Source: Gammaproteobacteria bacterium
Lineage (GTDB): Bacteria; Pseudomonadota; Gammaproteobacteria; DSM-19610
Reading direction: 5' to 3'
NCBI GenBank assembly: GCA_026197075.1
Contig: JAPHQV010000028.1
Span: 1-64,000 of the forward strand
Length of the DNA stretch: 64,000 nucleotides
Shown: positions 56,783 to 64,000 of the stretch, piece by piece
Layout of the letters: each line of letters opens with the position of its first letter
Position numbering within the stretch: the first letter of the stretch is position 1
The notes under the pieces: generated by a model
What the model saw: only the letters and a program-made list of their open reading frames with translations
Databases searched by the model: none
What the model was told of the DNA's origin: nothing
Made by a program: the position numbers and the translations under genes

Positions 56783-57688
56783 ATGCTGTGCGCCATGAAG
56801 CATGCGTCTGAAATCCTGCTGTGTTGCGACCTGGACCGCACGGTGCTGCCCAACGGTCACGAACCGGAAGACGTCCTGGCACGGCCCCTGTTTGCCCGCG
56901 TGGTCGCCCGTCCCGAGATCACCCTGGTCTATGTCAGTGGCCGCGATCGCCGGCTGCTGCAACAGGCCATTCGTGATTACGCCATCCCGGTGCCGGACTT
57001 TGCCATCGGTGACGTGGGTACCACCCTGTATCATATCGAGGCAGGCGAGTGGCGCGAGGAAACCGCCTGGTCCGCTCACATCGCCCAGGACTGGCAGGGC
57101 GAACCGGCGCAGACCCTGCACGGCTACCTGCGGGATCTGCCGGAGTTGCGCCTGCAGGAACCGGAAAAGCAGAACCGCCACAAGCTCAGCTACTACACCA
57201 CTACCGACCTGGACGCGAAACGGCTCCGGGAGGCCGTGAGGCAATGCCTGGCGCGAGAGGGGGTTACGGCCAATCTCATCTGGAGCATCGACGAAGTGAA
57301 CCGGCTGGGTCTGCTGGATATCCTGCCGGCGCGCGCCTCCAAGCTCCATGCCATCGAATTCTTCATGGGGTTACAGGGAGTCAGTGCGGGAAACACAGTG
57401 TTCGCCGGCGACAGTGGCAACGACCTGCCAGTACTCGCAAGCAGCATCCCCGCCGTGCTGGTACGCAATGCCCAGGAGGAAGTGCGCGAAGAAGCGCTGG
57501 CACTGGCCCGACAGCAGGGTACCCTGGATGCCCTCTACCTGGCACAGGGTGATTTTCTCGGACTGAACGGTCACTATACCGCCGGCATCCTCGAAGGACT
57601 GGCCCATTTCCAGCCGCGTACGCAGAGCTGGATCGAGACGGAACTGCAGCGACTGCAGGGGACCGGCCATTCACCTGCCGGTACCTGA
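56783..57688 (+). CDS. HAD-superfamily phosphatase, sucrose-6-phosphate phosphatase-like
   Basis: 301-residue HAD type IIB enzyme. The nucleophile motif DLDRT has Asp16 and Asp18, YVSGRDRRLL is motif II, and FAGDSGNDLPVL is motif IV. The cap region is of the Cof/SPP type (sucrose-phosphate or mannosylglycerate phosphatase). No sucrose synthesis gene lies beside it, so the substrate is open. An alternative start is 56795. Divergent from lemA with 99 bp between. Confidence 0.82.
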   Translation: MLCAMKHASEILLCCDLDRTVLPNGHEPEDVLARPLFARVVARPEITLVYVSGRDRRLLQQAIRDYAIPVPDFAIGDVGTTLYHIEAGEWREETAWSAHIAQDWQGEPAQTLHGYLRDLPELRLQEPEKQNRHKLSYYTTTDLDAKRLREAVRQCLAREGVTANLIWSIDEVNRLGLLDILPARASKLHAIEFFMGLQGVSAGNTVFAGDSGNDLPVLASSIPAVLVRNAQEEVREEALALARQQGTLDALYLAQGDFLGLNGHYTAGILEGLAHFQPRTQSWIETELQRLQGTGHSPAGT

Positions 57689-57696
57689 CCGAGCAA

Positions 57697-58188
57697 ATGA
57701 GGTTCTTTCCCATGTTACGTCAGTTGAAGTCCTGGTCGTGCCTGCTGCTGGTTCTGTCACTCACAGCCTGTGCATGGCTGCCGCAAAAACCCCAAGCCCC
57801 TCGTGTCAGCCTGGTGAGTGTGCAGCTCATTTCCATGGAGTTACTGGAGCAGCGTTATGGCCTCACGCTGCGGATACAGAATCCCAATGATTTTGCCCTG
57901 AACATCCAGGGCCTGGATTTCGAGGTGGAGCTGAACCGCATGCCTTTCGCCTCCGGGGTTGCAGGCCATCATGTGGCGGTACCGGCCTTCGGTGAAGCAC
58001 TGATGCAGGTGGAGGTATCATCGAGTGTCTGGTCACTGGCGCGCCAGTTGCGCGAAGTGGGCGAAGCCCGCCAGGAGGAATTCCACTATCGCATCCATGG
58101 GCGCATGTCCCTGGGCAGACGTCTGACCGCCATTCCCTTCGAGTCAGCCGGTACGATCCCCCTGATACCGACCACACCGACACGCTGA
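57697..58188 (+). CDS. LEA14-like (Water-stress) lipoprotein
   Basis: 163 residues with a lipoprotein signal: LLLVLSLTAC with lipidation at Cys25. The mature part is a LEA type 2 fold (ISMELLEQRYGLTLRIQNPN, ALNIQGLDFEVELN), a beta-sandwich also found in desiccation-related proteins. Probably attached to a membrane and facing the periplasm. Function is unknown. It starts 8 bp after the HAD gene, likely cotranscribed. Confidence 0.85.
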   Translation: MRFFPMLRQLKSWSCLLLVLSLTACAWLPQKPQAPRVSLVSVQLISMELLEQRYGLTLRIQNPNDFALNIQGLDFEVELNRMPFASGVAGHHVAVPAFGEALMQVEVSSSVWSLARQLREVGEARQEEFHYRIHGRMSLGRRLTAIPFESAGTIPLIPTTPTR

Positions 58189-58194
58189 CGCACC

Positions 58195-58854
58195 TTACCC
58201 GTTCGTGTCCGCGAGACTTGCCAGGCCCTCGGAGGCGATTTCGCGCACTTCCGCATCAGGGTCGGTCACGAGGCGTTGCAGCTCAGGCAAAACCGTGGAA
58301 TCGCCACTGAGGGCCAGGTAGTGGGCGGCGTCGCCACGGATGCGGGCATCTTCGTGGTGCGTGAGGCGTATCAGGTCCGGCAACAGCGTGGCCATGAAAT
58401 CGGTCGAGGCAAGCTCCTCCACCAGCGCGCTGACACCGATGCGCACCGACAACTCCGTGGCCGGATCGCCGAGCAGTTCCACCAGGCCCTGGCGGTGGAG
58501 GGGGTTGCGACGCAGAAAGTCGGCAGCCTCGTCAAGCTGGCTGTGGGTGATCAGTTCCATCAGGTAATCCGCCTGGCCGCGTGGTGACGCCGTCCGTTCC
58601 ACCCACTGTGTGAGTTCCTGTTCCGAATACAGACCGGTGAGCTCGAAGGGACCGATGCGAATCCAGGGCACCGAACGAACACCATGGCGAGCGGCTTCCT
58701 CGGTGGCCTGTTCAATATTGAAGACCTGCAACTGGCGAATCCGGCCGCTTTTGACCAGTTCGGCCATGGCGCGCAGCACTGTCGGGCAATGGGGACACTG
58801 GCTGGCCACGAAAAGCAAGGCATCCGGGGCCTGTGTTTGCGGGTCAGTGCTCAT
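58195..58854 (-). CDS. thioredoxin-fold protein with C-terminal HEAT repeats
   Basis: 219 residues. The N-terminal thioredoxin fold (about 10-90) has a CPHC motif (Cys20, Cys23) and cis-Pro in RSVPWIRIG. The C-terminal part (about 100-219) is made of HEAT-like repeats (DARIRGDAAHYLALSGDSTV, DAEVREIASEGLASLA). This suggests a redox domain linked to a protein-binding scaffold. No signal peptide. It is convergent with the LEA14-like gene, with only 6 bp between stops. Confidence 0.8.
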   Translation of the reverse strand: MSTDPQTQAPDALLFVASQCPHCPTVLRAMAELVKSGRIRQLQVFNIEQATEEAARHGVRSVPWIRIGPFELTGLYSEQELTQWVERTASPRGQADYLMELITHSQLDEAADFLRRNPLHRQGLVELLGDPATELSVRIGVSALVEELASTDFMATLLPDLIRLTHHEDARIRGDAAHYLALSGDSTVLPELQRLVTDPDAEVREIASEGLASLADTNG

Positions 58855-59076
58855 GATGGAGTGTTCCTTGCCAAGGGTCTGCGTTGCGGGGTGCGGTCTG
58901 GAAACTGCTTGAAAACCAAGTGTGATGTGGCATGCTTACCGCTTGATGCCGGTATTATTCCACAGCTCCTTTTATACCAGTGCCCGGCAGTACAGGCCAG
59001 TGGGTTCAGCTATGAAAAGGCATCGGCGGCGTGCGCGGCCAGGGTATGCCGGTACTCACGAGGGCATGAGAATATT

Positions 59077-60891
59077 GTGCTGAAGTTGCGTACGTACAAA
59101 CAGGATCTCGAACGCAAGCCGGCCATCGAGCTGCAGGCGGTTCGCCTGCGCAAGTGGATCGAGAAACTGCCGCGGCTGAATTTCGACGAATCCGTCGCGG
59201 CGCTGGGCCGTGTCCTGGACGATATCAACCGCACATCCCTCAGTCCTGCCCAGCGCTTTTCCGCCCTCGAGGTGCTGTCACCGGAAGTGGATCAGTTGAT
59301 CGCCGGGCTGCCAAGACACTATGCCGCGCTTTCCTTTCCCATGTCCTATGGAAAGCGTGAACTGTACCGGCACACACAGGGCCTGCTGGAGGCCATGTCC
59401 ATCGGTTACAACGCCGTGATCACCGAACTCGTGCGCGGGGACGCGGAAGTGGACGCGTCCCACACACGTATGCGGGATGCCTTGCTGCAAGCCGTCCAGT
59501 ACACCGGGCAACGTATCCTGCATGCCTATTCCGTATACGAGAATGCACCGGAGGGTTGCTGGGGGGAGTTGCACCGCATATATCAATACGCGGAACAGAA
59601 GGGTGTGGCCAGTGTCCGGGTGGAACACCTGGCGGATTTTTCCATCCGCGATGCCTACCTGCGCATCGTGATGCTGGGTTTGGCGAATCCGTATCACCTC
59701 ATGCAAGGGGAAGCGATCGAGGTATATGCCCATTTGCGCAAGTGGTGCCTGGCGGTACGCCTCGTGTGCCCCGAGGAAATGCGGGTCACGCCGGGTCAGC
59801 CGGTACTCGGCAATAGCTTTGTCGTGGATCTTGCCGGCGAGGATCCCCCCCGCTTCTGCCTGTCGGATGAGGAAGAGGAACATGAACACATACGGGTACT
59901 GCGCCTGGAGGAGTTGGTCAGGATCGTAACTGCCGAAATCACCAGGATATCCAAGCGTGAACGGCTTGATATCACCGAGCGCCTGTACCGGGATTTTTTG
60001 CGCAGGTTGCGCAATGCCTGGGGAAGCCGGCAGCAACGGAAGCAATCACGGGACCCCTGTGACGGGGTGGCCGATATTGCCGCCGGCCTGGCCTCCAGTC
60101 ATTATTTTATCGGCGGTGAGACCGATTTTACGCCCGAGGATGTTGAAATCGCCCTGCATGGCAGTGCCTTTCAGCGCGAACAGGAACTCAGCCTGGTGCC
60201 GCTGGAAAATGAGGAATGGAAGCATGGCGAAACCCAGGAAAAACTGGCCAAGGGTATTCTGAAACCCAGATCCTTCGGTTTCGATGTGGATGCCAAGGAA
60301 GATGATATCTGGAAAAAGGCCAATACGACTGCCGTACAGCAGAAAACCGGCCTTGAGTTGTCCGTCGAGGAACGATTGCTGAAGACGCTGTTCAATCTGA
60401 CGTATCGCAATTGCAGTCCGGGCGGTACCGGCCTGGAGTATACCGGCGAAAAAGGCTTGCGCCTGCGGGTAGGGGAGATCGTCGCCTTGCGCCATCAGGA
60501 GAAGGACGGGACCAGGCAATGGTCCCTGTCCGCGGTGCGTTGGCTCTACTGCGGAGAGGGGGAGCCGGGGATTCAGGTGGGGCTGCATCATGTGGGTGGA
60601 GGCGCCCGTGCGGTGGCCGTGCGTGGCCTCGGTGGTGAGGGCGCAGGCAGTCACTATTTGCGTGCGCTGCTACTGGCGCAAGAAGAGCAGCAAAGCCTGG
60701 TGGTGCCTACCGGGCGCTTTGATAGCGGAAGTCGCCTGTTGTTGAACGATGGTACCGCCTTGTGGTACGCGGATCTTGGCCGTTTGCTGCAGACCAGCAA
60801 GACCTTCAGTCAGTTCCTGATCAGTATGCGGGCTCCGGATGGTGAAGAACGGAGACACATCGTCGAGTCGCTCTACAAGGTCCTGCAATAG
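59077..60891 (+). CDS. conserved protein of unknown function
   Basis: 604 residues, soluble, not assigned to a known family with certainty. The N-terminal part contains a tryptophan-leucine region (LRKWIEKLPRLNFDESVAAL) and long helices; the C-terminal region has two beta-rich blocks, the last (RQWSLSAVRWLYCGEGEPGI, GSRLLLNDGTALWYADL) resembling PilZ-like domains but without the RxxxR and D/NxSxxG motifs. GTG at 59077 is chosen as start for lack of an upstream ATG in frame. A five-codon ORF at 59066-59083 overlaps it in another frame. It ends 1 bp before the stop of the next, convergent gene. Confidence 0.65.
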   Translation: MLKLRTYKQDLERKPAIELQAVRLRKWIEKLPRLNFDESVAALGRVLDDINRTSLSPAQRFSALEVLSPEVDQLIAGLPRHYAALSFPMSYGKRELYRHTQGLLEAMSIGYNAVITELVRGDAEVDASHTRMRDALLQAVQYTGQRILHAYSVYENAPEGCWGELHRIYQYAEQKGVASVRVEHLADFSIRDAYLRIVMLGLANPYHLMQGEAIEVYAHLRKWCLAVRLVCPEEMRVTPGQPVLGNSFVVDLAGEDPPRFCLSDEEEEHEHIRVLRLEELVRIVTAEITRISKRERLDITERLYRDFLRRLRNAWGSRQQRKQSRDPCDGVADIAAGLASSHYFIGGETDFTPEDVEIALHGSAFQREQELSLVPLENEEWKHGETQEKLAKGILKPRSFGFDVDAKEDDIWKKANTTAVQQKTGLELSVEERLLKTLFNLTYRNCSPGGTGLEYTGEKGLRLRVGEIVALRHQEKDGTRQWSLSAVRWLYCGEGEPGIQVGLHHVGGGARAVAVRGLGGEGAGSHYLRALLLAQEEQQSLVVPTGRFDSGSRLLLNDGTALWYADLGRLLQTSKTFSQFLISMRAPDGEERRHIVESLYKVLQ

Positions 60892-60892
60892 T

Positions 60893-61840
60893 TTACCCGG
60901 TACCTTCCCCGAACCAGAAATCCAGATCCCTGGCGAGAAAATCCTGCACCGGCATGTAATGGGAGCCGTCGCAGGAAAAGGTGAGTCCCAGCATGCCGTT
61001 CATGATGTTGAGTGAAGCGGAGCGCAGGTAGATGGTGTCGTCGGCGAGCCGCAGGGCCTTGAACTGTTTGAACGTCGCGTGGATTTGTTCCGGCGTGATC
61101 CGGGCCCGCTCGGGATAGGGCCGCAATGGGTAGGCCAGGCAGAAATCGGGATTGATGATTTCATCGACGGAGACGATCTGGTAGCTATAGGGGTCGTCGA
61201 TCAGCCAGATGGAACAGCGGCCGCTGGAGAAATGAATCTTGCAATGGAATACCCCATGTTCACGGATCAGGGTCTCGAACATCTCCAGCACGGCGTCGAT
61301 ATGTTCTTCCAGCAGACTGGGCGCTCGCTTTTGCATGAATACCGTGCTGCGCACCGCCGGATCGCCGCGGAACTGTTGCCACTGCATTTCCTGCGGCCGC
61401 AATTGCGTGTCCTGCAGCAGGGCATTGACGGGAAAATCCGCCGCAATGAAACCCAGTAACTGCTCATCCTGGCGTACGGCCTGCAGGGCCGTGATGCACT
61501 GCTGCTGGTCATAGATGCTGCGATACACCGAGGACAGCATGATGCCCTTGAACGGAAGGTTATTGGTGAGGTAGGGGCGTCGGGAAAGGTCGGTACCACG
61601 CCAGGCAAGGTCGATTTGCTCCTGGCGCACCATGGAAGAGCGCTCGATGCCGTTCACATCCCAGGCATAGAGCAGCACGCAGTGAGGGATGCCGGTAATG
61701 GCATCGGCCAGTACCTGGTCCAGCCGGTCCGGTTCCGCCCAGGCACCGGCGCATTGTTGTGCCAGCTTCCCCAGCGGGTCTGATACGGTTTCGGCCAAGG
61801 CGGCCTTCTTGGCCAGGATCTGTTCTTGCAGGCTGCTCAT
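60893..61840 (-). CDS. PDC/Cache-like sensor domain protein
   Basis: 315 residues with no signal peptide or membrane helix and no output domain. The central part resembles a PDC sensor domain (YAWDVNGIERSSMVRQEQ, RRPYLTNNLPFKGIMLSSVY), normally extracytoplasmic in chemoreceptors. A soluble form may be an adaptor or a ligand-binding protein. It ends back to back with 59077-60891. Its start lies 129 bp from the divergent FAD oxidoreductase. Confidence 0.65.
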   Translation of the reverse strand: MSSLQEQILAKKAALAETVSDPLGKLAQQCAGAWAEPDRLDQVLADAITGIPHCVLLYAWDVNGIERSSMVRQEQIDLAWRGTDLSRRPYLTNNLPFKGIMLSSVYRSIYDQQQCITALQAVRQDEQLLGFIAADFPVNALLQDTQLRPQEMQWQQFRGDPAVRSTVFMQKRAPSLLEEHIDAVLEMFETLIREHGVFHCKIHFSSGRCSIWLIDDPYSYQIVSVDEIINPDFCLAYPLRPYPERARITPEQIHATFKQFKALRLADDTIYLRSASLNIMNGMLGLTFSCDGSHYMPVQDFLARDLDFWFGEGTG

Positions 61841-61969
61841 GGGTCTGGCGTATCTCTTCAGGTCGTGACAGGGTTGCAGTGTAGTGCATAGAGTATGGTG
61901 CAGGTAAGATATCGTCCCATGAAGTCTTCCCGGTCAACTTTTCCCGCTGTACCTGTCTGATTCATTGCC

Positions 61970-63046
61970 ATGTCACAGCAGGTGAATGTACTGATCATCG
62001 GCCAGGGCCTGGCCGGCACCCTGCTGGCCGCGAATCTGGTGGCGCGCGGTGTACGGGTGCTGGTGGCGGATGATGGCCATCGCAGTTCCTCCACGCGCAT
62101 GGCGGCTGGACTGCTCAATCCCGTCAGCGGTCTGCGCTTGACCAAGTCGCGCCAGGCGGAACGTTTCATCCCCGAGGCCCTGCACACTTATGCAGATCTC
62201 GAGCAGAGATGGGGTGCGAGCTTTTACCATGCCACGCCGCTGTTGCGGATCTTCCGTTCCGAACGACAGCGGGCCGATTGGCTCAAGCGTCTGGGTTCCC
62301 CCGATTATGCTGCCTACCTGCAGGCGCCACTGGCGCCGGAAGCGCTGCCGGCAGGCCTGCGCGCACCCCATGGCGCAGGCCTGCAGCAACAGACCGGTTA
62401 TCTCGACACCGCCAGCTTCCTCGATGCCGGCCGTCACTGGCTGCGCCAGCAGGATGCTCTGCACGAGGGCCTGTTCGACTGGTCCGAGCTCCGCTTGTCG
62501 GGATCGGCGGCGTGCTGGCGCGAGTGGACGGTGCAGCATGTGATCGCTTGCGAGGGATATCGGGGTCAGGACAATCCCTGGTTCGGCTGGCTGCCCTTCC
62601 GGCCCTGCAAGGGGCAGATCCTGACACTGGAGACCGGAGACCCGCTGCCCGCATGGATACTCAATCGCGGCACCTGGCTGGTACCGCTTGGAAAGGGTCG
62701 CGCCCGTATCGGCGCCACCTATGAGCGGGACGCCATCGATTCGGGTCCCAGCCTGGCCGCACGCGAGATCCTGTTGCGTGAGGCGCATGCATTGTTTCCG
62801 GACCGCGTGCGCTGGAGCCTGGTAGAGGAGGCCGTGGGCGTGCGGCCCGGGACCCGTGACAAAATGCCCCTGGTGGGTTTGCATCCGGAGTACCCACAGC
62901 TGGGCATGTGTAACGGCTTTGGTTCCAAGGGGGTGTTGATGGCGCCCTATTACACCCGCTGCCTGGCAGCGGCCCTGGTCGAGGGCGCGGCCTTGCCCGC
63001 GGAGGCCAGCCTGCAGCGCTGGTGGAATCCCCATGCAAGCGGGTGA
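61970..63046 (+). CDS. FAD-dependent oxidoreductase (DAO family)
   Basis: 358 residues. GQGLAGTLLA at 11-20 gives the GxGxxG FAD site, and a D-amino-acid-oxidase-like substrate domain and C-terminal FAD motif (GVRPGTRDKMPLVGL, NGFGSKGVLMAPYY) follow. Related enzymes include glycine oxidase ThiO and tRNA-modifying MnmC-type oxidases; the substrate is not evident. The stop overlaps the next gene by 14 bp. Confidence 0.85.
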   Translation: MSQQVNVLIIGQGLAGTLLAANLVARGVRVLVADDGHRSSSTRMAAGLLNPVSGLRLTKSRQAERFIPEALHTYADLEQRWGASFYHATPLLRIFRSERQRADWLKRLGSPDYAAYLQAPLAPEALPAGLRAPHGAGLQQQTGYLDTASFLDAGRHWLRQQDALHEGLFDWSELRLSGSAACWREWTVQHVIACEGYRGQDNPWFGWLPFRPCKGQILTLETGDPLPAWILNRGTWLVPLGKGRARIGATYERDAIDSGPSLAAREILLREAHALFPDRVRWSLVEEAVGVRPGTRDKMPLVGLHPEYPQLGMCNGFGSKGVLMAPYYTRCLAAALVEGAALPAEASLQRWWNPHASG

Positions 63047-63659
63047 ATCGCAGCGGGCCAGGCAGGGCGGGCAGGGGAGGTCATCGTCGTCTCTTACGGC
63101 CATGGCCCAGGCGGCCGTGGCCGAGCGGCTGGCACCGGGTATGCACGCCATTGATGCCACGGTGGGCAACGGCCACGATACCCTGTTCCTGGCCCGCCAG
63201 GTGGGGGCCACGGGGCAGGTGTACGGTTTCGACCTGCAGGCCTGTGCCCTGGCCGCCGCGTCCGCGCGGCTGCTGGCGGCGGGGGTTGCGGACCGGGTCC
63301 GCCTCATCCATGCCGGTCATGAGACCATGGCGGAACGGCTACCCGCGAGGCTGCGGGGAGGGGTGCAGGCCATCATGTTCAACCTGGGCTACCTGCCAGG
63401 CAGCGACAGGCAGTGCATCACCCGCGCCGTCAGCAGCCTCCAGGCCCTGCGGCAGGCCCTGGAATGGCTGGCGCCGGGAGGATTGCTGACGGTGCTGGCC
63501 TACCGGGGCCATGCCGGAGGGGCGGAGGAGGCGGATGCCGTGGCCCGATGGTTGCAGGGCCTGGAACCTTCCCTTTACCAGGTTGGTCAGCAGTATGGCG
63601 ATGCGGCAAGGGGCACGGGTCCGGAACTCGGACTGGTGTATCGGCGTCCCAACCGGTAG
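63033..63659 (+). CDS. YtqB-like class I SAM methyltransferase
   Basis: 208-residue methyltransferase of the rRNA_methylase family (PF06962, from memory). IDATVGNGHDTLFLARQVG is the SAM-binding motif I, and FNLGYLPGSDRQ matches the NLGYLPG signature. B. subtilis YtqB is reported to modify tRNA. The ATG at 63033 lies 14 bp inside the end of the oxidoreductase gene, so coupling is likely. Confidence 0.88.
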   Translation: MQAGESQRARQGGQGRSSSSLTAMAQAAVAERLAPGMHAIDATVGNGHDTLFLARQVGATGQVYGFDLQACALAAASARLLAAGVADRVRLIHAGHETMAERLPARLRGGVQAIMFNLGYLPGSDRQCITRAVSSLQALRQALEWLAPGGLLTVLAYRGHAGGAEEADAVARWLQGLEPSLYQVGQQYGDAARGTGPELGLVYRRPNR

Positions 63660-63751
63660 GAGCCTGGCCTTGCTGGCCTTGCTGGCGTTCGGCCGGGCGA
63701 TTCGTATCAGGCATACTATTCACTCTCAGAAGCATCGCGCCACTCATCACC

Positions 63752-64000
63752 ATGACAAAGATAACCAAGCCGGATTCGCTACCGCCCAGCAAATCATCGC
63801 GCCAGGACATCGAAGGCTTCTTGCGCCAGGTGGCGACCCTGCCCGCGGTGCGTGGCACGGGACAGTCCGGCCGGCTCATCTTTGCCATGGATGCCACTGC
63901 CAGTCGTGAGCCGAGTTGGGACCAGGCGGCACAGATCCAGGGGCGCATGTTCGAAGAGACCGCGGCCCTGGGCGGACTGGATGTACAGTTGTGTTACTAC
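63752..64000 (+). CDS. vWA-domain protein, 3' end cut by window edge
   Basis: First 83 residues of a vWFA-domain protein. The MIDAS-type motif appears at about 44-50 (FAMDATASR), followed by PSWDQAAQIQGRMF. The N-terminus is short and polar, so it is probably cytoplasmic. The ribosome site is weak. A 9-bp tandem repeat (CTGGCCTTG) lies upstream near 63664-63681. Confidence 0.75.
   Translation, partial: MTKITKPDSLPPSKSSRQDIEGFLRQVATLPAVRGTGQSGRLIFAMDATASREPSWDQAAQIQGRMFEETAALGGLDVQLCYY

Overview
This window is high-GC DNA from a gammaproteobacterium. Two conserved gene orders support that: ypjD and a corB-like gene next to ffh, rpsP, rimM, trmD and rplS, and recA, recX, alaS, lysC, csrA followed by tRNA-Ser and tRNA-Arg. 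The complete wsp operon, the many c-di-GMP proteins and the two sigma-54-type promoters fit a Chromatiales- or Pseudomonas-like environmental bacterium. The genus cannot be read from the sequence. Coding is dense, there is no CRISPR array, prophage or full insertion sequence, and most genes are core housekeeping genes.

Layout. 1-5,960: end of alr, radA, an FHA-FHA-PilZ protein, msrB, a CorB-like CBS protein and ypjD. 6,114-10,842: a metallo-beta-lactamase-fold hydrolase, ffh and the rpsP-rimM-trmD-rplS operon; between ffh and rpsP, on the minus strand, lies a candidate sigma-54-driven small RNA with its own terminator. 11,055-15,740: a secreted TPR-like protein, ogt, htpG and hslR. 15,780-21,805: a stand-alone double receiver, a MoxR-type ATPase with a metallopeptidase/vWA partner, then LysR, pirin and isochorismatase genes. 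22,037-30,568: a pentapeptide-repeat protein, a diguanylate cyclase, thioredoxin, molybdenum cofactor genes (mobA-mobB-moeA), a SIMPL protein, xerD and a DsbC-like protein. 30,579-30,744: a palindromic MITE-like element that supplies the stop codon of fdxA. 31,166-40,505: a seven-gene Wsp chemosensory operon (wspABCDEFR) downstream of mutS. 43,379-46,376: amtB with a sigma-54 promoter and an NtrC-like site, a PilZ protein, pncC and thpR. 46,387-52,567: recA with a LexA box, recX, alaS, lysC, csrA. 52,690-53,232: tRNA-Ser and tRNA-Arg, each followed by inverted copies of its own 3' end, plus a 64-bp direct repeat. 53,313-64,000: a CbiX/SirB-type chelatase, an M48 protease with lemA, a HAD phosphatase, a lipoprotein, a thioredoxin-HEAT fusion, two poorly characterised proteins, an FAD oxidoreductase, a YtqB-like methyltransferase and the start of a vWA protein.

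How the genes work together. Surface sensing through Wsp ends in the diguanylate cyclase WspR. A second GGDEF enzyme and at least two PilZ proteins add further c-di-GMP synthesis and reception, and CsrA is a global post-transcriptional regulator often tied to the same lifestyle switch. Nitrogen control is visible at amtB. The most novel candidate is the small RNA at 8,291-8,449: it has a sigma-54 promoter, an A-rich loop exposed on a hairpin and a Rho-independent terminator, the same overall plan as the Pseudomonas CrcZ/CrcY RNAs that sequester Hfq/Crc.
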